A DNA stretch of 21,995 nt from Bacteroidales bacterium UBA6207 (GTDB lineage: Bacteria > Bacteroidota > Bacteroidia > Bacteroidales > F082), in the NCBI GenBank assembly GCA_002421995.1, contig DISP01000102.1, forward strand, positions 1,948 through 23,942. Direction: 5' to 3'. Numbering within the stretch: the stretch's first letter is position 1; every line of letters begins with the position of its first letter. Below are positions 15,593 to 21,995 of this stretch, piece by piece. The translations under genes were made by a program, and so were the position numbers. Under the pieces are notes generated by a model. The model was not told the DNA's origin, did no database searches, and saw nothing but the letters and a program-made list of their open reading frames with translations.

Positions 15593-17338
15593 ATGAAACT
15601 ATTAAACTATTTTTTAATCATTACTGTTTTTCAATCGGTTAGCATGGTTGCTTTGGCACAGAAGCAAACCTATTGCAATCCGATGAATCTGGATTATGGA
15701 TATACACCAATTCCAAATTTCAGCGAATGGGGACGACACAGGGCAACTGCCGATCCGGTGATCGTGAATTTCAAGGGTACTTATTTTCTGTTTTCAACCA
15801 ACCAATGGGGATATTGGTATAGTCACGATCTGAACAATTGGGAATTCATTAGCCGGCGATTTCTCCGGCCATGGAATGAAGGTTATGATGAGCTTTGTGC
15901 ACCTGCAGTTGGCATCATTGGTGATACCATGTTGGTTTTTGGATCAACCTATACAAATATCTTTTCAATCTGGATGAGTACAAACCCCCTGCAAGACCAA
16001 TGGACACCTTTGGTTGATTCGTTTGCAATTGGTGGCTGGGACCCTGCTTTTTTTACCGATGAAAACGGTAAATTCTTTATGTATAATGGAAGCAGCAACA
16101 AGTATCCACTTTACGGAGTTGAACTTGACCGCAAGACCATGCAGCCAAAAACCGCAAGAAAGGAAGTATATCTTCTTGAACCTGAACGCTTTGGATGGCA
16201 ACGTTTTGGAGAGCATATGGACAATACCTTTCTTGATCCCTTTCTTGAAGGTGCATGGATGACACAACACAATGGAAAGTACTACCTGCAATATGGTGCT
16301 CCGGGGACTGAGTTTAGTGGATATGCCGATGGAGTTGCTGTTGGCGATCATCCCCTCGGTCCATTTATTGATCAGGCGCTCCCTTTCAGTTACAAGCCAG
16401 GTGGTTTTGCCCGTGGTGCGGGTCATGGCTCCACTTTTTTAGACAACCACAACAATTACTGGCATGTTTCCACCATCGCCATTTCGGTAAAAAACAATTT
16501 TGAACGTAGGCTTGGTCTCTGGCCGGCCGGTTTTGATAAGGATGGCACAATGTTTTGCAATACTTCGTTTGGCGATTACCCCCATTATCTCCCACAGCCA
16601 AATGCCAAGCATGAACAGGATATGTTTACCGGCTGGATGTTGTTAAACTTCAATAAACCGGTTCTATCAAGCTCAACTTTAGGTGCTTATGCAACAAACT
16701 ATGCCGTGGATGAAGATATAAAAACATATTGGTCGGCCAAAACAGGTGACAAAGGTGAGTGGTTTCAAAGCGATCTTGGTGAGCTCTCGACGATAAGAGC
16801 ATTACAGATTAACTTTGCAGATCAGGATGTTGATTACTTGGGAAAGATAAATGGACTTGCTCATCGTTACCAGGTGCTATCATCTGTTGATGGAAAAAAG
16901 TGGCAATTGATTGTTGACAAAAGCCAAAACACAAAAGACGTACCGCATGATTATGTTGAACTCAGCAAACCACTGGTTTCCAGATACGTTAAGATAATTA
17001 ACTTTGGTATGCCGGGAGGAAAATTTGCCCTCAGCGGGTTTAGAGTTTTCGGCAACGGATCAGGAGAAAAACCAAAACCGGTTGAGGAGTTTATTGTGCT
17101 TCGAACCGAAAAAGACAAAAGAAGCGCCTGGCTCAAATGGAAACCTGTTGATGAAGCCTATGCATACAACATTTATCTGGGCACATCAAAAGAAAAACTT
17201 TACAACTGCATAATGGTTTATGGAGCCAATGAGTATTGGTTGAAGATACTGGACAAAGATGCTGTTTTTTATTTTGCAATTGAGGCAATAAACGAAAACG
17301 GTATTAGTGAACGATCTGCTATTCAAGAAGTTAAATAA
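15593..17338 (+). CDS. GH43-like beta-propeller hydrolase with F5/8C and FN3 domains
   Basis: The 581-residue protein has a type I signal peptide (MVALA-QKQ). A five-bladed propeller covers about residues 27-335. It has the three acidic residues of GH43: D54 in TADPVIV, D150 in GGWDPAFF and E219 in FLEGAW, so it is probably catalytic. A discoidin/F5-8C domain follows at about 345-478 (YAVDEDIKTYWSAKTGD, EWFQSDLGEL, RYVKI-NFG). An FN3-like domain lies at about 485-575 (AWLKWKPVDEAYAYNIYLG). The F5/8C domain may bind sugar like CBM32. GH43 enzymes usually attack arabinofuranosides, xylosides or galactosides, none of which belongs to a pure glucan, so the substrate is unknown. It starts one base after the GH31 stop and ends five bases before the SGNH gene, so these genes are co-expressed. 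Confidence 0.78.
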   Translation: MKLLNYFLIITVFQSVSMVALAQKQTYCNPMNLDYGYTPIPNFSEWGRHRATADPVIVNFKGTYFLFSTNQWGYWYSHDLNNWEFISRRFLRPWNEGYDELCAPAVGIIGDTMLVFGSTYTNIFSIWMSTNPLQDQWTPLVDSFAIGGWDPAFFTDENGKFFMYNGSSNKYPLYGVELDRKTMQPKTARKEVYLLEPERFGWQRFGEHMDNTFLDPFLEGAWMTQHNGKYYLQYGAPGTEFSGYADGVAVGDHPLGPFIDQALPFSYKPGGFARGAGHGSTFLDNHNNYWHVSTIAISVKNNFERRLGLWPAGFDKDGTMFCNTSFGDYPHYLPQPNAKHEQDMFTGWMLLNFNKPVLSSSTLGAYATNYAVDEDIKTYWSAKTGDKGEWFQSDLGELSTIRALQINFADQDVDYLGKINGLAHRYQVLSSVDGKKWQLIVDKSQNTKDVPHDYVELSKPLVSRYVKIINFGMPGGKFALSGFRVFGNGSGEKPKPVEEFIVLRTEKDKRSAWLKWKPVDEAYAYNIYLGTSKEKLYNCIMVYGANEYWLKILDKDAVFYFAIEAINENGISERSAIQEVK

Positions 17339-17343
17339 ATTCA

Positions 17344-18015
17344 ATGAAACTAAAAGCTGCTCTTTCTTTCTATATCATTTTCTTTTGTCTGGTATCTTAC
17401 ACATCCTTTGCACAAAGGGAAGCAAGGCCGTTCTGGTCAGAAATTCAGGCATTTATGAAAGAGGACAGCCTTAATCCTCCTCCTGCATCAGCAACCTTGT
17501 TTGTTGGTAGTTCTTCGTTCAGGTTGTGGAACAATTTGCAGGATTATTTTCCCGAATTGAACATTGTAAACCGAGGTTTTGGTGGTTCAACACTTTCTGA
17601 CCTGGTATTTTATGCCGATAGCATTGTTACCCCCTTTCAATGGAAATACATTGTGATCTATAGTGGCGAAAATGATCTGGTGTATGATCCAAACCTTGAG
17701 CCTTCGGAAGTAGTAAATTTATTCAACAGGCTGATGTTTCTCGTCCGCAAAACCAACCCACAAACACCGGTTTTTTACTGCTCAATAAAACCCAGCCCGA
17801 TAAGAAAGCAGTTCTCCAGACGGTTTGTTCAATACAACAATCTAATATCCAATCATATAGATCAATTACCAAATACTTTCTACGTTGACGTTTGGAACAT
17901 CCTCACAAGCAAGGATGAACAAGCTGAGTCGGTTTTTTTTCTTGCAGATTCCCTCCATCTAAATGAAAAAGGATACTCACTTTGGAAAAATGAATTAAAT
18001 AAATATCTCAAATAA
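17344..18015 (+). CDS. Periplasmic SGNH/GDSL-family esterase
   Basis: The 223-residue protein has a type I signal peptide ending near residue 23 (SFA-QRE). All SGNH blocks are present. S57 in FVGSSSFR is the probable nucleophile, in a GSS variant of the GDS motif. NRGFGGS (block II, residues 76-82) supplies the oxyanion glycine. N110 is in the GEND motif, and D202 and H205 are in DSLHLN. It should be a catalytically competent esterase or deacylase of the GDSL_2 type. Packed between the GH43-like and GH3 genes, it probably removes an ester group from the locus's glycan before or during depolymerisation. If the substrate is an OPG, succinyl or acetyl esters are the candidates. The chemistry is family knowledge; the acyl group is inference. 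Confidence 0.85.
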   Translation: MKLKAALSFYIIFFCLVSYTSFAQREARPFWSEIQAFMKEDSLNPPPASATLFVGSSSFRLWNNLQDYFPELNIVNRGFGGSTLSDLVFYADSIVTPFQWKYIVIYSGENDLVYDPNLEPSEVVNLFNRLMFLVRKTNPQTPVFYCSIKPSPIRKQFSRRFVQYNNLISNHIDQLPNTFYVDVWNILTSKDEQAESVFFLADSLHLNEKGYSLWKNELNKYLK

Positions 18016-18025
18016 TTAAATATCT

Positions 18026-20323
18026 ATGAAACGAAATCTCTTTATTGCAACAATTGTTTTTGCTTTTCTGCTGGTCAATTCATGTAAAGGGCCGGTCAGT
18101 GAAAATCAGGAAACAAAAATGAAGTCGTTTGTTGACAAATTGATGCAGCAGATGACCCTGGAAGAAAAAATCGGTCAACTCAATTTGCCCGGATCAGGTG
18201 ACATTGTAACTGGTCAGACCTCAAGCTCGGATATCGGGAAAAAAATAAGGGAAGGAAAAGTCGGCGGCTTGCTAAACATCAAGTCAGTTGAGAAAATCCT
18301 TGATGTTCAGCGTGTTGCTGTTGAAGAAAGTCGATTAAAAATTCCATTGATATTTGGAATGGACGTAATTCATGGCTACCAAACCACCTTCCCTATTCCG
18401 TTGGCTATGGCGGCAAGTTTTAATACAGACTTGATTCAAAAGATGGCAAGAATTGCAGCAACCGAAGCCAGTGCCGATGGAATCTGCTGGACATATTCGC
18501 CTATGGTTGATATTTCGCGCGATCCACGCTGGGGCCGCATTGCCGAAAGCGCCGGTGAAGATCCGTTTCTTGGCTCGCGAATTGCAGAAGCCTATGTTAA
18601 AGGATATCAAGGTGATAACCTCTCCGACAACAACACTGTGATGGCATGTGTGAAACATTTTGCACTGTATGGAGCTGCTGAAGCCGGACGAGACTATAAC
18701 ACTACCGATATGAGCCGCATTCGGATGTTTAATGAATATTTACCTCCCTACAAAGCTGCAGTTGAAGCTGGTGTGGGAAGCGTTATGACATCTTTCAACG
18801 AAATTGATGGCATCCCAGCAACAGGAAACCGGTGGTTGCTGACAGAAATCCTACGTGAAAACTGGGACTTCGATGGTTTTGTTGTCACCGATTACACAGC
18901 AATAAACGAAATGATTGATCATGGCATGGGCGATCTGCAACATGTGTCGGCCCTGGCACTCAAAGCCGGAACAGATATGGATATGGTTGGCGAAGGTTTT
19001 TTGACGACATTGAAAAAATCACTTGACGAGCGTAAAATTTCTGAACTTGATATAAATCTGGCTTGTCGCCGTATTCTGGAAGCAAAATACAAATTGGGAC
19101 TTTTTGATGACCCCTACAAGTATTGTAATCTTGAAAGAGCTGCAAATGAAATATTTACACCTGAAAATAATGCTGTTGCCAGACAAGCTGCCACTGAAAC
19201 ATTTGTACTTCTTAAGAACCATAATCAGACTCTTCCATTGAAAGCGAGTGGAAAAATTGCACTTATCGGGCCTTTGGCTGACAATATCGAGAATATGCCA
19301 GGTATGTGGGCTGTTGCTGCTGATTATACCCAGTCAATAACAGTTAAGGAAGGATTTAAAAATGCATTGGCAGAAAATGCCGAGCTGTTTTATGCAAAAG
19401 GAGCAAATATTGTTGACGATCCTCAGATAGACTATTGGAGTGCTGCTTACGGTAAACGCACAATTGATAGCACAAAATCGTCAGAACAACTTTTAAATGA
19501 GGCTGTTAGCATTGCAAATAAAGCAGATGTGATTGTTGCAGCTATGGGCGAAGCAGCTGAGATGAGTGGCGAAAGCTCAAGCAGAGCAGATGTTTCACTA
19601 CCTGAAAACCAAAGAAAACTGCTTCAGGCGCTGATTAAAACCGGAAAACCTGTTGTCCTTGTGCTATTTACCGGAAGGCCTCTCGTTCTTGACTGGGAAG
19701 ACAAAAGCATTCCGGCTATCCTAAATGTGTGGTTCGCAGGAACACAAACCGGCCATGCCATTGCAGATGTAGTTTTTGGAAAAGTGAATCCATCTGGAAA
19801 ACTACCCGCTACATTTCCACTTCATGCCGGCCAAATCCCAATCTACCACAGTCATAAAAATACCGGACGACCATTGGAAGATGGAAAGTGGTTTCAAAAA
19901 TACAGATCAAACTACTTAGATGTTCCAAATGAACCACTCTATCCTTTCGGTTATGGTTTGAGTTATTCAAAATTTGAATACAGCGATATTCAATTAAGTA
20001 AATCAGATGTATTTGGTAATGAAGTTGTTAAAGCTTCCGTAAATGTAAAAAACACTGGTAACTTTGACGGAAAAGAAGTTGTTCAGCTCTATATCAGAGA
20101 CCTGGTTGGAAGCATTACAAGACCGGTTGCCGAATTGAAAGGATTCAAAAAAGTTGAGATTAAAGCCGGTGAAACACTCGAAGTGAATTTCGAGATCACA
20201 AATGAGCTGCTGAAATTTTACAATAGTCAGCTTGTATATGATTGGGAACCAGGCGAGTTTGAAATAATGATCGGTACAAATTCCAGAGACGTAAAAAAAT
20301 CAAGTCTTGTTTGGAACAAGTAG
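18026..20323 (+). CDS. GH3 beta-glucosidase lipoprotein (BglX-like)
   Basis: The 765-residue enzyme has a lipobox VNSC (cysteine 20) followed by KGPVSEN, probably anchoring it in the periplasm. The GH3 barrel begins near residue 33 (MTLEEKIGQLN) and includes FGMDVIHGY, DPRWGRIAESAGEDP, ACVKHFALYG and the nucleophile D289 in GFVVTDYTAI. The second alpha/beta domain, about 390-615, supplies the likely acid/base E516 in EMSGESSSR. An FN3-like domain ends the protein (about 655-765, VKNTGNFDGKEVVQLYI). Close relatives in Bacteroidetes, including a B. thetaiotaomicron enzyme I recall as acting on beta-1,2-gluco-oligosaccharides, release glucose from sophoro-oligosaccharides. The context fits that role, but broader beta-glucosidase activity is also possible. 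It is the last gene of the operon, ten bases after the SGNH gene. Confidence 0.9.
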   Translation: MKRNLFIATIVFAFLLVNSCKGPVSENQETKMKSFVDKLMQQMTLEEKIGQLNLPGSGDIVTGQTSSSDIGKKIREGKVGGLLNIKSVEKILDVQRVAVEESRLKIPLIFGMDVIHGYQTTFPIPLAMAASFNTDLIQKMARIAATEASADGICWTYSPMVDISRDPRWGRIAESAGEDPFLGSRIAEAYVKGYQGDNLSDNNTVMACVKHFALYGAAEAGRDYNTTDMSRIRMFNEYLPPYKAAVEAGVGSVMTSFNEIDGIPATGNRWLLTEILRENWDFDGFVVTDYTAINEMIDHGMGDLQHVSALALKAGTDMDMVGEGFLTTLKKSLDERKISELDINLACRRILEAKYKLGLFDDPYKYCNLERAANEIFTPENNAVARQAATETFVLLKNHNQTLPLKASGKIALIGPLADNIENMPGMWAVAADYTQSITVKEGFKNALAENAELFYAKGANIVDDPQIDYWSAAYGKRTIDSTKSSEQLLNEAVSIANKADVIVAAMGEAAEMSGESSSRADVSLPENQRKLLQALIKTGKPVVLVLFTGRPLVLDWEDKSIPAILNVWFAGTQTGHAIADVVFGKVNPSGKLPATFPLHAGQIPIYHSHKNTGRPLEDGKWFQKYRSNYLDVPNEPLYPFGYGLSYSKFEYSDIQLSKSDVFGNEVVKASVNVKNTGNFDGKEVVQLYIRDLVGSITRPVAELKGFKKVEIKAGETLEVNFEITNELLKFYNSQLVYDWEPGEFEIMIGTNSRDVKKSSLVWNK

Positions 20324-20345
20324 TATAACCTAATCAATGATTGAA

Positions 20346-20385
20346 AAGCCGCAGGAAGCAAAGTACTTCCTGCGGCTTATTTTTT
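20346..20385 (+). terminator. Strong intrinsic terminator closing the enzyme operon
   Basis: AAGCCGCAGGAAG (20346-20358) and CTTCCTGCGGCTT (20366-20378) form a perfect 13-pair stem around a 7-base loop, then A and six T bases. It begins 22 bases after the GH3 stop. On the opposite strand the stem is followed by TTTTC, so it could also stop the convergent GH94 transcript, less efficiently. Confidence 0.88.
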
Positions 20386-20392
20386 ATTGCTT

Positions 20393-21995
20393 CTACAACC
20401 AGATATCAAACTGGTTTTCACTTTCTTTCAGCATTTTTCGTATGAATGTCGCCAACAAAACAGCGCCCCCTGTCCGGTATGGATTTTCCCCGACAGTGAA
20501 TCCAAGTTCAATCCCGTTCAAACAAATTTTGGCAGGGCTAAAGTTCCTGTTTACGATATGATATCGGAACAAAACTAAATGTTCCAGCAGTCTCATTTTT
20601 ACTTCTAATCCATTGAAATTGAAAGGCATAACCGGGTCAATTATGAGATGCTCATGCGTTCTTCGAATTCCAAAAAGGCGTTGAACCACCAGACCGATAT
20701 AAATCCCGGGGCCGCTTGAGTAAACCCTCCATCCTCCCCTGAGGGTCATTTTTCCATCCAAAACATCCTGATAGTGATGGTCGGCGGCATAGCGATTGCT
20801 AAAAGCAACATCCGAACTGCTGTAATAGCAATTGGATTGCCGCAGGTCACCCATCTTCACAACATCTTGATAAGCAACCGGGTTTGCTTGTCGAAGTGCT
20901 TTTACAAAGGCATCAGCATTGCCTGTAACTGCTTGTGATTCAGCATACCTGATATGTTCGTGAACATACATTATACCGATTTCCCTTCCAAAAAACGTAC
21001 TGCTCTCAGCCCGTTGAAAAATCTCCTGAATGCCTCCCTTGTACTTCAAAGGACGATCCATCAACCTGGCTCCATCCGGTCCTTTTAAGTGATTTTCAAT
21101 AAGTTGCTGATGATTTTTTGCTTGTTGGCTGTTGAAAATCCCACTCAATACACCACGATCCATTGGCAACAAACTATAGCTTATACCTGTTAGTGAATCA
21201 GTTGGGTGCAACAAAACACTTATTGATCCATCCGATTCAACCAAACCATATCCCGCAACAACACCATCTTTCACAAGATGTTTATTGAAATCTTGCTTAA
21301 TCCTTTCTGTAACAGACTCCAAATTACGCGTCATTGACCAATCTTCGAGTTTTCTGTAAACCTCTGTTATCTCTCTAAAAGCTTGATAATTCATCTGAAC
21401 CGTCCAACTCGAAATCAGTCGCATTGCAAGATCCTGACTTACAGGCTGTAGCGAATCGTTCCAATCTCCTCCACCAAAGGGCACCAAACATGTTTCAGGA
21501 ATGAATGAATCTATAATCATGTTTATAAGTCGGTCGAGATGCTCTTTCAAGGATGTATGCTGCTGATTATCTGTGCCTTCACTAAAATATGGAAGCACTT
21601 CTTCAAAGACAGTCAAATCGCCCGTCACACTAACATATTGAGCTGTTGCAATTATCACCCAATAATAGATGTCGCCATGGGCTTCGTTTGCCCTAATTTT
21701 TGAATAGCTGTCAAACATCCACCACTGTGGCCAACCGCCATGCGCATGTTGATTAGAGAAAATTGTCAGCAACAACTTTCGCGCTTCTTCATATTTTCCC
21801 ATGCTTAACAGCAAATCGAATGGTCCCTGCGAAACATCTCGCGTTCCCCAGGCTGCTCCACCAAACTGCTCAAGACCATGTGGCGTAAGAAAATGGGTCA
21901 AAGCATTGAGACCAAACCAGGGAAGAATCTCTTTAATTGCCTCAACATCACAATTTTTTGATTTAATTTCCAATTCGTTAAGAAGCGAATAAATT
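20393..21995 (-). CDS. Partial GH94 phosphorylase, probably 1,2-beta-oligoglucan phosphorylase (C-terminal part)
   Basis: The frame is open to the right edge (upstream residues read IYSLLNE before a TTG at 21973), so this is the last 533 residues of a longer protein. That is roughly half the length of known 1,2-beta-oligoglucan phosphorylases. GH94 landmarks are PHGLEQFGGAAWGTRDVSQGP, HAHGGWPQWWMFD, NEAHGDIYYWVI, and GGGDWNDS; the first Asp of DWND (21464-21466) is the expected general acid. PYKY-type segments, EIGIMYVHEHIRYAESQ, and GRGGWRVYSSGPGIYIGL-like sequence (as LRGGWRVYSSGPGIYIG) follow. The enzyme would convert sophoro-oligosaccharides plus phosphate to alpha-glucose 1-phosphate, in the cytoplasm. 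It could alternatively be the GH94 part of a cyclic beta-1,2-glucan synthase, which is less likely beside GH144 and GH3. It converges on the GH3 operon and belongs to a second, minus-strand unit. Confidence 0.82.
   Translation of the reverse strand, partial: IYSLLNELEIKSKNCDVEAIKEILPWFGLNALTHFLTPHGLEQFGGAAWGTRDVSQGPFDLLLSMGKYEEARKLLLTIFSNQHAHGGWPQWWMFDSYSKIRANEAHGDIYYWVIIATAQYVSVTGDLTVFEEVLPYFSEGTDNQQHTSLKEHLDRLINMIIDSFIPETCLVPFGGGDWNDSLQPVSQDLAMRLISSWTVQMNYQAFREITEVYRKLEDWSMTRNLESVTERIKQDFNKHLVKDGVVAGYGLVESDGSISVLLHPTDSLTGISYSLLPMDRGVLSGIFNSQQAKNHQQLIENHLKGPDGARLMDRPLKYKGGIQEIFQRAESSTFFGREIGIMYVHEHIRYAESQAVTGNADAFVKALRQANPVAYQDVVKMGDLRQSNCYYSSSDVAFSNRYAADHHYQDVLDGKMTLRGGWRVYSSGPGIYIGLVVQRLFGIRRTHEHLIIDPVMPFNFNGLEVKMRLLEHLVLFRYHIVNRNFSPAKICLNGIELGFTVGENPYRTGGAVLLATFIRKMLKESENQFDIWL

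Noticed and set aside
15965..16426. 153-codon open frame on the minus strand inside the GH43-like gene
   Set aside because: Antisense shadow of a well-supported gene; the translation shows no domain, and no independent start context is visible.
21971..21973. TTG at 21973 as the start of the GH94 gene
   Set aside because: The frame continues open to the right edge and half the family's usual length is missing, so this codon is internal.
1..21995. Search for CRISPR arrays, tRNA genes, IS ends or phage genes
   Set aside because: No regularly spaced repeats, cloverleaf-like sequences, transposase motifs or terminal inverted repeats with target duplications were seen.

Overview
The window comes from a member of the Bacteroidota. 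The evidence is a SusC/SusD pair, a run of lipoprotein-signalled glycosidases, AT-rich leaders without Shine-Dalgarno sequences, and a TAnnTTTG-type -7 box. I cannot place it below phylum from the sequence alone. No tRNA, rRNA, CRISPR array, transposase or phage gene was seen.

Region 1 (1-1835) is the tail of a surface-glycan biosynthesis cluster. It holds the end of a beta-propeller protein resembling the GINT1 N-terminal domain, overlapped by ATGA with a Wzx/MATE-type flippase. Region 2 (1836-2342) is a 507-base leader with a candidate -7 box, a LacI-type operator, a degenerate second copy of that operator, an AT palindrome and a possible 22-codon leader ORF. Region 3 (2343-8072) encodes the uptake module: SusC, SusD and a LamG lipoprotein in the SusE position, closed by a strong intrinsic terminator. 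Region 4 (8128-20323) is a tightly packed enzyme operon: three tandem GH144 (glucoamylase-like) enzymes, GH31, a GH43-like protein with F5/8C and FN3 domains, an SGNH hydrolase and a GH3 beta-glucosidase. It ends at a second strong terminator. Region 5 (20393-21995, minus strand) is the C-terminal half of a GH94 phosphorylase that runs off the right edge.

The most economical reading is a polysaccharide utilization locus for beta-1,2-glucan, the backbone of osmoregulated periplasmic glucans (OPGs) and rhizobial cyclic glucans. GH144 is the endo-/exo-beta-1,2-glucanase family, GH3 enzymes of this type split sophoro-oligosaccharides, and the GH94 fragment resembles 1,2-beta-oligoglucan phosphorylase. 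The lipoprotein and secretion signals suggest a division of labour. The first GH144 carries an acidic post-cysteine segment and Ig-like spacers and probably sits on the cell surface. The second looks like a periplasm-facing lipoprotein, and the third looks soluble and periplasmic. GH3 and GH94 would finish the oligosaccharides by hydrolysis and phosphorolysis.

The unexplained parts are the GH31 alpha-glycosidase, the GH43-like protein and the SGNH esterase. They would make sense if the real substrate is a decorated or alpha-1,6-closed natural OPG rather than plain beta-1,2-glucan. That is inference and can be tested. No regulator gene and no inner-membrane transporter lies in the window.
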